A stretch of DNA of 64,000 bases from Actinoallomurus purpureus. GTDB taxonomy: Bacteria > Actinomycetota > Actinomycetes > Streptosporangiales > Streptosporangiaceae. Position 1 is the stretch's first letter, and every line of letters begins with the position of its first letter. The position numbers and the translations under genes were made by a program. This document shows positions 25,521-34,590 of the stretch, piece after piece. The stretch spans positions 1 through 64,000 of the forward strand of contig NZ_JAMXMY010000011.1 in assembly GCF_024055795.1 (NCBI RefSeq). The letters are read 5' to 3'. Below the pieces are notes generated by a model, which was not told the DNA's origin, searched no databases, and was given only the letters and a program-made list of their open reading frames with translations.

Positions 25521-25549
25521 GGGCGCGCCTCCCACGGGGAGGCGCGCCC
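25521..25549. terminator. bidirectional 13-bp hairpin
   Basis: GGGCGCGCCTCCC and GGGAGGCGCGCCC flank a 3-base loop between the convergent Uma2 and ilvE genes. It can serve both. Confidence 0.85.
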
Positions 25550-25563
25550 TCGCCGTGTCCGCG

Positions 25564-26667
25564 TCAGGCGAGCTTGTGGATCCAGCCGTACGGGTCGGGG
25601 CGCTCGCCGTACTGGACGCCGACGAGCTCCTCACGCAGGCGCATCGTGACCGGGCCGGGCTCACCGGAGCCGACGAGCCACTCGTCCTTGGCGCTCTTGA
25701 CCCGGCCGACCGGGGTGATCACCGCGGCGGTGCCGCAGGCGAAGACCTCGGTGAGCTCGCCGGAGGCGTTGCCCTCGCGCCACTGGTCGGTGGAGATGCG
25801 GTCCTCGGAGGCGGGGACGCCGAGGTCGGGGGCGAGCTTGAGCAGGGAGTCGCGGGTGATGCCGGGCAGGAGGCTGCCGGTGAGCGCGGGGGTCATGACG
25901 CGGGCGTCCGCGCCGGAGCCGTACACGAAGAAGAGGTTCATGCCGCCCATCTCCTCGACCCAGCGGTGCTCGTTCGCGTCGAGCCACACGACCTGGTCGC
26001 AGCCCTCGCGGACGGCCTGGGCCTGGGCGACGAACGCGGCGGCGTAGTTGCCGCCGCACTTGGCCGCACCGGTGCCGCCGGGCGCGGCCCGGGTGTAGTC
26101 CTCCGACAGCCACACCGAGACGGGCTTGATCCCGGTCCCGCCGGTGAAGTACGACGCCGACGGCGACGCGATGACGATGAACAGGTAGGAGGACGACGGG
26201 CGGTTCACGCCGAGGCCGCGCTCGGTGGCGATGATGAAGGGACGCAGGTAGAGGCTGTGTCCCTCCTGAGAGGGGACCCAGTCGCGGTCGGCGTCGACCA
26301 GCAGTTCCAAGGACCGGACGAACGTCTCCTCGGGAAGCGGCGGCATCGCCATCCGGTCGCAGGAGGCGTTGAAACGCGCGGCGTTGGCGTACGGGCGGAA
26401 GGCCACGATCGATCCGTCGGCCCGGCGATAGGCCTTCAGGCCCTCGAACAGTTCCTGGGCGTAATGCAACACCGCCGTCGCCGGGTCCAGCGTCAATGGC
26501 GCGTACGCCTCGAGGCGCGCGTCGTGCCAGCCGTTCTCCGTATCCCACCTGATGGTGATCATGTGGTCCGTGAAGAGCCGGCCGAAGCCCGGGTCCTCCA
26601 GCAGTCGTTCGCGCTCGTCCGCCGGCGTGCGGTGGTCGGAGAGCCGGATGTCGAACTCGATGCTCAT
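25564..26667 (-). CDS. ilvE: branched-chain amino acid aminotransferase
   Basis: This fold-type IV PLP enzyme of 367 residues moves the amino group between glutamate and the 2-oxo acids of Ile, Val and Leu. Visible signatures are HYAQELFEGLKAYRR, FRPYANAARFNAS, YLRPFIIATE, the KCGGNYAAAF block with the PLP lysine, and QVVWLDANEHRWVEEMGGMN. The ATG at 26667 has GAGAGGA upstream. It follows leuB on the same strand, but a 145-base gap with a GC-rich hairpin suggests separate or reduced transcription. Confidence 0.97.
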   Translation of the reverse strand: MSIEFDIRLSDHRTPADERERLLEDPGFGRLFTDHMITIRWDTENGWHDARLEAYAPLTLDPATAVLHYAQELFEGLKAYRRADGSIVAFRPYANAARFNASCDRMAMPPLPEETFVRSLELLVDADRDWVPSQEGHSLYLRPFIIATERGLGVNRPSSSYLFIVIASPSASYFTGGTGIKPVSVWLSEDYTRAAPGGTGAAKCGGNYAAAFVAQAQAVREGCDQVVWLDANEHRWVEEMGGMNLFFVYGSGADARVMTPALTGSLLPGITRDSLLKLAPDLGVPASEDRISTDQWREGNASGELTEVFACGTAAVITPVGRVKSAKDEWLVGSGEPGPVTMRLREELVGVQYGERPDPYGWIHKLA

Positions 26668-26760
26668 CTCAGGTCCTCTCGCGGTGCGGCCTCGTCGCCG
26701 CTCCCGTACTCATTGTCGCCTTTTGTCGCGTTCAAGTCTCCTTTGTCACGGCAGCCCGAA

Positions 26761-26784
26761 CGGGCGCGCCGTGGGGCGCGCCCG
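26761..26784 (-). terminator. leuB-ilvE intergenic hairpin
   Basis: CGGGCGCGCC pairs with GGCGCGCCCG around GTGG. A third copy of GGCGCGCC lies at 26805-26812 next to the leuB stop, so an alternative longer stem is possible. Confidence 0.6.
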
Positions 26785-26812
26785 GAGAGTTTTCCCTATG
26801 GAAAGGCGCGCC

Positions 26813-27859
26813 CTAGCCGGATACTCGCTCGGCGATGTCGTCGCCGGCTTCACGGGTGGACCGCGCGGCCCAGGCGCCCTGGCGCTCGATGACGTCGTCC
26901 GCGACGGCCTGCTCGACCTTGCGGGCCTCGGCGGTCAGGTCGAGGTGGTCGAGGAGCAGCGCCACGGAGAGGATCGTGGCGGTCGGGTCGGCCTTGCCCT
27001 CCCCGGCGATGTCGGGGGCGCTGCCGTGGACCGGCTCGAACATGCTCGGCGCCGCGCCGGTGGGGTTGATGTTGCCGCTGGCGGCCAGCCCGATGCCGCC
27101 GGCCACCGCCGCACCCAGGTCGGTGATGATGTCGCCGAAGAGGTTGTCGGTGACGATCACGTCGTAGCGCTGCGGCTGGGTGACGAAGAACATCGTCGCG
27201 GCGTCGACGTGGGAGTAGTCGACCTCGATGTCCGGGTACTCCTGGGCCACGGCGTCGACCGTACGCGACCACAGGTCGCCCGCATAGACCAGAACGTTGT
27301 TCTTGTGCACGAGGGTGAGCTTCTTGCGCGGGCGGCGGGCCGCCTGCTCGAAGGCGTAGCGCACGACGCGCTCGACGCCGAAGGCGGTGTTGAGGCTCTC
27401 CTGCGTCGCGACCTCGTGCGGCGTGCCCTTGCGGAGGACGCCGCCGGCGCCGGCGTAGAGGCTTTCGGTGCCCTCCCGCACGACCAGCATGTCGATGTCC
27501 TCGGGCCGGGTGTCGGCGAGCGGGGTGGCCACGCCGGGGTAGAGCCGAACCGGCCGCAGGTTGACGTAGTGGTCGAGCTCGAAGCGCAGGCGGAGCAGCA
27601 GGCCGCGCTCCAGCACGCCGCTCGGCACGGTCGGGTCGCCGACGGCTCCCAACAGGATCGCGTCGTGCTCGCGGACCTCCTCGAGCACGGAGTCGGGAAG
27701 CGTCTCACCGGTCCTGTGCCAGCGGGCCGCGCCCAGGTCGTACGCCGTCTGCTCGATCTTCAGGCCGAGGGCGCCGAGGACCTTCAGGCCCTCGGCGACG
27801 ACCTCGGGGCCGATGCCGTCGCCCGGAACGACGGCCAGCCGAATGCTGCGGGAAGCCAT
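26813..27859 (-). CDS. leuB: 3-isopropylmalate dehydrogenase
   Basis: The enzyme oxidises and decarboxylates 3-isopropylmalate in leucine synthesis using NAD+. The 348 residues show the family's N-terminal [12 protein letters not shown], the substrate-binding [18 protein letters not shown], and [10 protein letters not shown]. The metal-binding part is [20 protein letters not shown], followed by [18 protein letters not shown]. The RxxLRxxxDxYxNLRP pattern favours LeuB over isocitrate or tartrate dehydrogenase. It begins 48 bases after a ROK regulator gene whose promoter-proximal gap holds a direct repeat. Confidence 0.96.
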   Translation of the reverse strand: MASRSIRLAVVPGDGIGPEVVAEGLKVLGALGLKIEQTAYDLGAARWHRTGETLPDSVLEEVREHDAILLGAVGDPTVPSGVLERGLLLRLRFELDHYVNLRPVRLYPGVATPLADTRPEDIDMLVVREGTESLYAGAGGVLRKGTPHEVATQESLNTAFGVERVVRYAFEQAARRPRKKLTLVHKNNVLVYAGDLWSRTVDAVAQEYPDIEVDYSHVDAATMFFVTQPQRYDVIVTDNLFGDIITDLGAAVAGGIGLAASGNINPTGAAPSMFEPVHGSAPDIAGEGKADPTATILSVALLLDHLDLTAEARKVEQAVADDVIERQGAWAARSTREAGDDIAERVSG

Positions 27860-27875
27860 GCACGTACCTTACCGG

Positions 27876-27904
27876 GTCGTCTCAGTGCCTGAGAAGTCGT
27901 CTCA
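27876..27904 (-). promoter_or_regulatory. direct repeat between ROK regulator and leuB
   Basis: GTCGTCTCA occurs at 27876-27884 and 27896-27904, exactly 20 bases apart (about two helical turns), in the 47-base gap before leuB. The spacing is that expected of a protein-binding site. A -10-like TAAGGT lies between the repeats and the start. Confidence 0.4.
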
Positions 27905-27906
27905 CA

Positions 27907-29139
27907 CTATGGGCGATTTATGGCCGTGCCGTGGACGCCGCCGGCGCCGGCGATGGCCCGGTCGAACACCAGGGCGCGGGCGGTCGCCAGGCCGGTCGCC
28001 AGCGCGCCCAGGACCACCGCGTCGTCGCCGAGCGGCGACACCTCGACGCGCGGCGGCCCCAGCGGGGTCATGGTCTCGAGCCGGTCGCGCACCTCGTCGA
28101 GCAGGACGTCGGCGCCGTGCCCGCCGATGCCGCCGCCGAGGACGATGAGCTCGGGGTCGAGCAACGCGATCACGCCGGCCAGCGCGTGGGCGACGTGGTC
28201 CGCCTCCCGCGCCACCGTCCGCAGCGCCACCGGATCGCCGTCGCGCGCCTCGTCGAAGACGCGCTTGGCGGTGATCTCCCCGGGCATGCCCAGCCGCCGC
28301 GCGGTGGCGACCACCCCCGTCGCCGAGGCGACCGACTCGAGCATGCCGTGCCTCCGGGAGTCCGGGGCGTGCGCGAGCGGGTCGGCCTCCCCCATCGGCA
28401 GGAACGCGATCTCCCCGGCCGCGCCGCGCGCCCCGCGGTACAGGCGGCCGTCGACGATGATCCCCATGCCGATGCCGGTGCCGATCGACACGTAGACGAA
28501 GTGCCGGAGGCCGGAGCCGAGGCCGTAACCCTGCTCGCCGAGCGCGGCCAGGGCGATGTCGTTCTCGATCGCGAACGGCGCGGGCAGCCGCTCGGCGAGC
28601 TTCGCGGTGACGCCCGGAGCGTTCCATCCCGGGATGTTGGGCGCGAGGTGGAGCCGTTCGTTCTCGACGTCGTGCACGCCGGGCGTGCCGAGGACGATGT
28701 TGGTGACCTGCCCGCCGGCCGCCGCCGCGAGACCGTCGACGACCTCACTGAGCTGGCGGATCAGCTCACCGGCGTCGCCGGAACGCGCGGGGACGTCCTT
28801 CCGTACGACGATCTCGCCGCCGAGGTCGACCAGGGCGGCGCGCACCCACTGACGGCCGACGTCCAGGCCGATCACCCAGCCGGCCTCCGGGCGGATCTCG
28901 TACAGCAGGGCCGCGCGCCCCGCGTTGCCGGTCCGGTGCCCGACGGGGCGGACCAGCCCGGCCCGCTCCAGATCGGCGAGGGCCAGCGAGATGGTGGGCT
29001 TTGAGAGCCCGGTCGCCTCGGCGAGCTGAGGCCGTGACACCGGGCCGAGCAGCCGGATGCGTTCGTACACGGCCCGTTCGTTCATGATGCGCAACACGCT
29101 CGTGGTGTTGGCCGTCTCCCCGCCGCTCGGCACGTTCAT
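27907..29139 (-). CDS. ROK family transcriptional regulator
   Basis: The protein of 410 residues has an N-terminal winged helix-turn-helix (about residues 18-75; SRPQLAEATGLSKPTISLAL, DLERAGLVRP) joined to a ROK sugar-binding domain. That domain has an ATP-binding-like VIGLDVG, VLGTPGVHD, ENDIALAALGE and ELIVLGGGIGG. The usual ROK zinc-binding CxCGxxGC motif is absent. It is divergent from a permease-kinase pair with a ROK-type palindrome in the shared promoter region, so it most likely represses that pair and itself, with a sugar or sugar derivative as inducer. Confidence 0.93.
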   Translation of the reverse strand: MNVPSGGETANTTSVLRIMNERAVYERIRLLGPVSRPQLAEATGLSKPTISLALADLERAGLVRPVGHRTGNAGRAALLYEIRPEAGWVIGLDVGRQWVRAALVDLGGEIVVRKDVPARSGDAGELIRQLSEVVDGLAAAAGGQVTNIVLGTPGVHDVENERLHLAPNIPGWNAPGVTAKLAERLPAPFAIENDIALAALGEQGYGLGSGLRHFVYVSIGTGIGMGIIVDGRLYRGARGAAGEIAFLPMGEADPLAHAPDSRRHGMLESVASATGVVATARRLGMPGEITAKRVFDEARDGDPVALRTVAREADHVAHALAGVIALLDPELIVLGGGIGGHGADVLLDEVRDRLETMTPLGPPRVEVSPLGDDAVVLGALATGLATARALVFDRAIAGAGGVHGTAINRP

Positions 29140-29193
29140 CCTCTCCCCGTAGGCTGCTCACCAGAGTGTCCCATGTCACTGAGGGCTTGATTT

Positions 29194-29212
29194 GTTAGGG
29201 AGGCTCTCTTAC
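29194..29212. promoter_or_regulatory. putative ROK operator
   Basis: GTTAGGGAGGCTCTCTTAC is an imperfect palindrome (7 of 9 pairs). It matches the TTAGG-n-CCTAA-like shape of many actinobacterial ROK/NagC sites. It lies midway between the divergent regulator and permease genes. Confidence 0.6.
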
Positions 29213-29277
29213 ATTCTCCCCAACGCCGCTCACCAGCGAGGACGCGGAAACCGCGCCATGAAAGGGAGTGGGGAGTC

Positions 29278-30675
29278 ATGTCGTCTCCCACGGCTCCGGG
29301 GTTCGAACGACGCCTCGGACTGTTCCAGGCCACCACCGTAAATATGACACAGATGTGCGGCATCGGGCCGTTCGTCACCATCCCCGCCATGGTCACCGCC
29401 TTGCAGGGCCCGCAGGCCATGTTCGGCTGGGTCATCGGTGCGCTCATCGCGGTCGCGGACGGGCTGGTGTGGGCCGAGCTCGGCGCCGCGATGCCCGGCG
29501 CGGGCGGGACGTACCTCTATCTCCGGGAGGCGTTCCAGTACCGTACGGGCCGCCTGATGCCCTTCCTGTTCGTCTGGTCGGCGGTGCTGTTCATCCCTCT
29601 GATCATGTCGACCGGTGTGATCGGCCTCGTGCAGTACGGCGGATACCTGTGGCCCGCGCTGGTCCACGGCAAGGGACTGTCGACCCTCGGCCACGTCGTC
29701 GCGATCGGCGTCGTCGGCCTGGTGATCCTCGCGCTCTACCGGCGGATCGGCGACATCGGCCGGATCACGACGGTCTTCTTCGTCGTCATGCTGGTCTCGG
29801 TGCTCGGCGTGATCGTCGCGGCCTTCACCCACTTCCACTCGAGCCTGGCCTTCGGGTTCCCTCACGACGCGGGCTCGAAGTTCTTCAGCGGACTGGGCGC
29901 GGGCCTGGTCATCGCGATCTACGACTACCTCGGCTACAACACCAGCGCCTACCTCGGCGCGGAGGTGCGCAACCCGGGACGGGTGATCCCGCGCTCGATC
30001 GTCTACGCCATCCTCGGCATCATGGGGCTGTACTTCCTGCTCCAGCTCGGCGTGCTCGGCGTCGTGCCGTGGCAGGAGGCCAAGGACTCCAGCTCGGTCG
30101 CCTCGCTGGTGCTCGAACGCTCCTGGGGCAAGGGCGTCGCCCAGGTGTTCACCGTCGGGATCATCATCACGGCGTTCGCGTCGGTCTTCGCCGGGCTCCT
30201 CGGCGGATCGCGGGTGCCCTACAACGCGGCGCGCGACAAGGTGTTCCTCCCGTGGTTCGGGCGGCTGCACCCGCGCCTGCACTTCCCCACCGCCGGCCTG
30301 TACGCGATGGGCGTCGTCACGGCGATCGGTTCGCTCTTCACCCTCACCGACGTGATCAGCATGCTCACGACGGTCTTCGTCCTGGTGCAGTCGGTGGCCC
30401 AGGTCGTCGCCGTCACCGTGCTGCGCATCCGCCAGCCGAACCTGCCCCGCCCGTACAAGATGTGGCTCTACCCGCTGCCCAGCATCGTCGCGCTGGTCGG
30501 CTGGATCTACATCTACCAGGCGGCCGGCCTCAAGCCGATCCTGCTGTCGCTGGCCTGGCTCGCCGCGGGCGTCGTCGCCTACCTGGCCTGGGCCCGCGCC
30601 GAGCAGACCTGGCCGTTCGGCCCCAAGGAGATCCAGGAGTCCTTCGTCGAGCATCCCGGGCAGGCCGCCGCATGA
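29278..30675 (+). CDS. APC superfamily permease
   Basis: This 465-residue permease has about 12 transmembrane segments. APC-family features are the opening TVNMTQMCGIGPFVTIPAMV, the GLVWAELGAAMPGAGGTYLY stretch after TM2 and IYDYLGYNTSAYLGAEVRNP in the middle. Members usually carry amino acids or amines by proton coupling. Here the gene is fused by an ATGA overlap to a sugar-type ROK kinase and controlled by a ROK regulator, so the substrate may be an amino sugar or other non-standard solute. Confidence 0.92.
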   Translation: MSSPTAPGFERRLGLFQATTVNMTQMCGIGPFVTIPAMVTALQGPQAMFGWVIGALIAVADGLVWAELGAAMPGAGGTYLYLREAFQYRTGRLMPFLFVWSAVLFIPLIMSTGVIGLVQYGGYLWPALVHGKGLSTLGHVVAIGVVGLVILALYRRIGDIGRITTVFFVVMLVSVLGVIVAAFTHFHSSLAFGFPHDAGSKFFSGLGAGLVIAIYDYLGYNTSAYLGAEVRNPGRVIPRSIVYAILGIMGLYFLLQLGVLGVVPWQEAKDSSSVASLVLERSWGKGVAQVFTVGIIITAFASVFAGLLGGSRVPYNAARDKVFLPWFGRLHPRLHFPTAGLYAMGVVTAIGSLFTLTDVISMLTTVFVLVQSVAQVVAVTVLRIRQPNLPRPYKMWLYPLPSIVALVGWIYIYQAAGLKPILLSLAWLAAGVVAYLAWARAEQTWPFGPKEIQESFVEHPGQAAA

Positions 30676-31568
30676 CGACGGGGGAAACGTCGGTCGGCGA
30701 GTTCGTTCTCGGGATCGACTTCGGGGGGACCAAGGTGGCGCTCGCGACGGCGAGCGTCACCGGGGAGCGGCTGCACGGTACGCGCCTGGCGACACGTGCC
30801 GCCGACGGCGCGAAGGAGGTGGTGCGCCGGGTCCTGGACGCGGCGCACGACCTCGCCGCCGGTACGCCCGGCCGCCTGGTCGCGGCCGGGGTGTCGACGT
30901 TCGGGGTGATCCGCGACGGCCGGGTCCGCCTCGCTCCGAACGTGCCCGGCTGGGACGACCTGCCGCTGCCCGCCCTGCTGCGGGACGGGCTCGGCGTGCC
31001 CGCGGTGCGCGTCGACAACGACGTCAACGCGGCGGCAGCGGCGGAGCTGCGCTGGGGCCGGCTCAAGGGGACCGACGTGGGTCTCTACGTGAATCTGGGA
31101 ACCGGAACCGGCGCGGCGCTCGTGGTCGGCGGCCGGGTCGTGCCCGGCACCCACGGCGCGGCCGGCGAGATCGGCTACCTGCTGCGCGACCCGGCCGAGC
31201 CGGGGTACGCGGACGGGCTCGCGCCGCTGGAGGAGTACACCTCCGGCAGCGGGCTGGCCGCCCGCGGTTCCGCGCTGCTCGGTGAGCGGGTCACGGCCGA
31301 AGAGCTGTTCGCCCGGCGGGACGAGCCGGCGGTGGCGGCGCTGCTCGACGACGCCGCGGCGGCGGTGGGGATGGCGGTCGCCAACCTGACGACCTTCCTC
31401 GATCCCGAACGCGTCGTCGTCGGCGGAGGGATGGCCGAGGTGTTCCTCCCGGCCCTGCGCGCGGCCATTGCCCGCGCGGTGCCGTTCCCGCCGCAGGTCG
31501 AGGCGGCGCGTTTCGTGGACGACGCCGCGCTCATCGGCGCGGTGGCACTCGGCGTCCAGGCGGCCTGA
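30672..31568 (+). CDS. ROK family sugar kinase
   Basis: This ATP-dependent kinase of 298 residues resembles glucokinase or N-acetylhexosamine kinases. It has the phosphate-binding LGIDFGGTKVALA, VSTFGVIRDGRV, VDNDVNAAAAAELRWG with the catalytic Asp, YVNLGTGTGAALVVGG, HGAAGEIGYLL and the late VVVGGGMAEVFL. The ROK zinc-type cysteine cluster is missing, the region reading EYTSGSGLA instead. The start overlaps the permease stop (ATGA), so translation is coupled. It probably phosphorylates what the permease imports. Confidence 0.93.
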   Translation: MTTGETSVGEFVLGIDFGGTKVALATASVTGERLHGTRLATRAADGAKEVVRRVLDAAHDLAAGTPGRLVAAGVSTFGVIRDGRVRLAPNVPGWDDLPLPALLRDGLGVPAVRVDNDVNAAAAAELRWGRLKGTDVGLYVNLGTGTGAALVVGGRVVPGTHGAAGEIGYLLRDPAEPGYADGLAPLEEYTSGSGLAARGSALLGERVTAEELFARRDEPAVAALLDDAAAAVGMAVANLTTFLDPERVVVGGGMAEVFLPALRAAIARAVPFPPQVEAARFVDDAALIGAVALGVQAA

Positions 31569-31579
31569 CGGCCGCCGAT

Positions 31580-31612
31580 CGCGTACGGGTGTCGGTCGGA
31601 CACCCGTACGCG
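31580..31612 (+). terminator. 14-bp hairpin after ROK kinase
   Basis: CGCGTACGGGTGTC and its exact complement flank a 5-base loop, 11 bases past the kinase stop. Confidence 0.85.
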
Positions 31613-31675
31613 ACGTGATCAGGACTGTCTCGGCGGCGCCGCGCCGCCGGGCGGCGGGCTCGTGAAACAGAGCCC

Positions 31676-31786
31676 CTAACGGCCGGCGGCGCCGCCGTTG
31701 TCGCGGCGGTCCAGGGCGGTCTGAACGGCTCGGGCCGCCTCTTCGGCGGTCTCGTCGGCGGGGGCCCAGGTGGGAGTGGCGTCCAT
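31676..31786 (-). CDS. possible 36-residue peptide gene
   Basis: A short frame encodes MDATPTWAPADETAEEAARA and a charged tail. GGAG lies 9 bases before the ATG at 31786. An in-frame ATG at 31810 has no such site. The peptide is acidic, helical and has no signal. It may be real but could be chance. Confidence 0.35.
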   Translation of the reverse strand: MDATPTWAPADETAEEAARAVQTALDRRDNGGAAGR

Positions 31787-32065
31787 GGGATTCGTCTCCG
31801 TGAATGTCATCAGGGGTGAACGGATCATTTGGGACTCACGGCCAGCGGCGGACTCCGCGACGGGTCGCCGGCCTGCCCCATGATCAGGCCCCGCCGCGGC
31901 AGCGAAGAATGAGTACGAAGCGCCGCATGACCCTTTCGACGCTACCCGTTGCACCGCGGCCTGTCTCGCCGCTCGGCCAGGAATCTCACATCCCAAGACG
32001 CACGGCCGGGGGAACCGCTGCCGACCAGAGACTCTCCGCCCCTCCTCGTGACCGTGAATCTTCCT

Positions 32066-33649
32066 TCACAGGTCCACGCGCCGACCCTGGTCGGCCCCGA
32101 TCTCCTCGGTGATCGCGTCGACGAGCTCCGGTGTGAGCGCCGAGTCGACGGTCAGCGCGATCAGCGCCCTGCCGCCCTTCTCGTGCCGGCCCACCTGCAT
32201 TCCGGCGATGTTGACCCCCGCGTCGCCGAGCAGCCGGCCCACCACGCCGACCATGCCGGGCCGGTCGGTGTAGGTGAAGAAGCCCATGTGCGCCGCGGGC
32301 GCGATCTCCATCGCGTAGCCGTTCACCTCGACGATCCGCTCGGCGTGCCGCGGCCCGGTCAGCGTCCCCGCCACCGAGACTGTGACGCCGTCGGGCATCG
32401 TGCCGCGCACCATCAGGAGATTGCGCCAGTCAGGGCTCTCCTCGCTGGTGGTCAGCGTCACCTCGACGCCACGAGCCCGCGACAGCAGGGGCGCGTTGAC
32501 GTACGTCACCGCCTCTTCGACCACGTCGGTGAACGCGCCCTTCAGCGCGGCCAGCTCCAGGACCTTCATGTCGTGGACGGTGATCTCTCCGCGTACTTCG
32601 ACCTCGAGGCGTACGGGCAGCCCGCCGGCGAGCGCGGTGAAGATCCGCCCCAGCTTCTCCGCCAGCGGCAGCCCTGGCTTGACGTCCTCGGCGACGACGC
32701 CGCCGCGCACGTTGACCGCGTCCGGCACGAACTCGCCGGCGAGCGCCAGCCGCACCGAGCGCGCGACCTGGGTGCCCGCCTTCTCCTGGGCCTCGTGCGT
32801 GCTCGCCCCCAGATGCGGGGTGACCACGACGTTGTCGTGGCAGAACAGCGGGCTGTCCGTGCACGGCTCGGTGCGGAACACGTCGATGCCCGCACCCGCG
32901 ACGCGCCCCTCCTTCAGCGCCAGGTCGAGGGCGTCCTCGTCGATGAGGCCGCCGCGCGCGGCGTTGACGATCCGCACCGACGGCTTGACGAGCCGCAGCT
33001 CCCGGTCGCCGACGAGGCCGAGCGTCTCGGGGGTCTTCGGCAGGTGCACGGTGATGAAGTCGCTGGCGGCCAGCAGCTCGTCGAGCGGGACGAGCCGCGC
33101 GCCGAGCTGCGCCGCCCGTGCCGCCTGGACGTACGGGTCGAAGGCGATGACCCGCATGCCGAACGCGGCGAGCCGCTGCGCGACGAGCACGCCGATGCGA
33201 CCGAGACCGAGCACGCCGAGGGTCTTGTCCTGCAGCTCGACCCCGGTGTACGCGGCGCGGCGCCACTCGCCGCGCTTGAGCGCGGAGTGGGCCTGCGGGA
33301 CGTTCCGGGCGGTCGCCATCAGCAGCGCGATCGCGTGCTCGGCGGCGGTCACGATGTTGGAGGTCGGCGCGTTGACGACCATGACCCCGGCCCTGGTCGC
33401 CGCCTCGACGTCGACGTTGTCGAGGCCGACGCCCGCGCGGGCGACGACGCTCAGCCGCGGCGCGGCGGCGAGGACCGCGGCGTCGACCGTGGTCGCGCTG
33501 CGGACGATCAGGGCGTCCGCGTCGGCCACCGCGGCGACCAGCGCGGTACGGTCGGCGCCGTCGACGCGGCGGATCTCGAAGTCGGGCTCGAGGAGCGCCA
33601 GACCGGCGGGCGAGAGCTCTTCGGCGATGAGGACCACAGGCCTTCTCAC
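32066..33649 (-). CDS. serA: D-3-phosphoglycerate dehydrogenase
   Basis: The enzyme catalyses the first step of serine synthesis, 3-phosphoglycerate to 3-phosphohydroxypyruvate with NAD+. The 527 residues match the long actinobacterial type: an N-terminal substrate domain, a Rossmann domain (TLGVLGLGRIGVLVA), the catalytic Arg/Glu/His (NAARGGLIDE, TPHLGASTHEAQ), an intervening domain and a C-terminal ACT domain (FFTYTDRPGMVGVVGRLLG) for serine feedback. The GTG at 33649 starts VRRPVVLIAEE with AGGGGGT upstream; an ATG at 33676 is possible. It is divergent from an SseB-family gene. Confidence 0.96.
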   Translation of the reverse strand: MRRPVVLIAEELSPAGLALLEPDFEIRRVDGADRTALVAAVADADALIVRSATTVDAAVLAAAPRLSVVARAGVGLDNVDVEAATRAGVMVVNAPTSNIVTAAEHAIALLMATARNVPQAHSALKRGEWRRAAYTGVELQDKTLGVLGLGRIGVLVAQRLAAFGMRVIAFDPYVQAARAAQLGARLVPLDELLAASDFITVHLPKTPETLGLVGDRELRLVKPSVRIVNAARGGLIDEDALDLALKEGRVAGAGIDVFRTEPCTDSPLFCHDNVVVTPHLGASTHEAQEKAGTQVARSVRLALAGEFVPDAVNVRGGVVAEDVKPGLPLAEKLGRIFTALAGGLPVRLEVEVRGEITVHDMKVLELAALKGAFTDVVEEAVTYVNAPLLSRARGVEVTLTTSEESPDWRNLLMVRGTMPDGVTVSVAGTLTGPRHAERIVEVNGYAMEIAPAAHMGFFTYTDRPGMVGVVGRLLGDAGVNIAGMQVGRHEKGGRALIALTVDSALTPELVDAITEEIGADQGRRVDL

Positions 33650-33836
33650 GGCACGACCCCCTACGTGTGGCTGCACGGTATGGGGCCATGTGATCCAGTC
33701 CGAGTGCCCTCGGCGCGACCTCGCCCTTCACGATTTTAGTAAGGTCCGGTGAACGTCGTCGTGAGATGACACGAACAGATACGGCGTTGGCCGGGATCGG
33801 CCCATCCGGTGTGCCGTACGCACTAGTGTCGGGCGC

Positions 33837-34511
33837 ATGGCTAACGGAAACCCGAAGCTGGCCGACGTGCTCGCCCAGCGCGGTGAACCCGAGGAGATCC
33901 TGCGCGCGCTCATCGACGGCGGGATCCTCATTGTGAGCAACCCCGACGGCTCCGTGCTGGTGGGGCAGCTGGAGGACGAGACCGTCGCGCTGGCCGCGTT
34001 CACCCGCCCGGAGGCGTACAGCGAGAAGTCCGACAGCGAGGAGTTCCAGCACGCCGACGCGGCCCTGCTGCTGGAGATCGCTCGCAGCGGCGAGGTTCAG
34101 GCCCTGGTGATCGACCCGGAGAGCGACGACGCCGCCCTGATCCCGTTCAGCGACGTGCAGGGGTTCCTCGTCACCCAGGGAATGGGTGTCGACGATGACG
34201 TCGAGGTGGCGTTCCGCGCCAGTGAGCACGAGCTGGTCCCGCACCTCAAGGAGGGCGTCGCCGAGCGGCTGCCGGACTACCCGGCCGTCGAGCGCGTGTG
34301 GATCTCCGACGTGCGGATGCCGAGCGGCGTGGAGGGCATCATGCTGCACGTCGTGGTCTCCGAGGGCGGCGACCCTCAGGTGGCCAACGAACTGCTCCAG
34401 GCGACGATGGAGAAACTGCCGAGCAGTGACGTTCCCGTGTTCGCCCACGTCGCCGACGACGAGAGCGAGGAGTTCCTCGCCGAGATGGACGCCGCCGTCG
34501 TCCGTCGCTGA
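33837..34511 (+). CDS. SseB family protein
   Basis: The 224-residue protein shows an SseB-type N-terminal domain (VSNPDGSVLVGQLEDETVAL, AAFTRPEAY, QALVIDPESDD, IPFSD) and a C-terminal half (about residues 120-215; HLKEGVAERLPDYPAVERVW, MLHVVVSE, DVPVFAHV) similar to the SseB C-terminal domain. SseB was named for enhanced serine sensitivity in E. coli; the biochemical role is unknown. Its position next to serA on a shared 187-base promoter region supports a link to serine metabolism. Confidence 0.85.
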   Translation: MANGNPKLADVLAQRGEPEEILRALIDGGILIVSNPDGSVLVGQLEDETVALAAFTRPEAYSEKSDSEEFQHADAALLLEIARSGEVQALVIDPESDDAALIPFSDVQGFLVTQGMGVDDDVEVAFRASEHELVPHLKEGVAERLPDYPAVERVWISDVRMPSGVEGIMLHVVVSEGGDPQVANELLQATMEKLPSSDVPVFAHVADDESEEFLAEMDAAVVRR

Positions 34512-34590
34512 ACCCGTTTCGCGGGCCGCCGGTCGGCATCACGGCCCGACCGGCCGCCCTTCCCCGCCTGCCGTCACCGCCTGGTCGGCC

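Noticed and set aside
26668-26760. Short frame before ilvE considered as a branched-chain leader peptide
   Set aside because: It lacks Leu/Ile/Val codon runs (MSTGAATRPHRERT) and no terminator lies between it and ilvE.
34527-34553. Hairpin between the SseB-family and ThyA-like genes
   Set aside because: Only an 8-bp stem with a 9-base loop is seen, too weak to list as a terminator in such GC-rich DNA.
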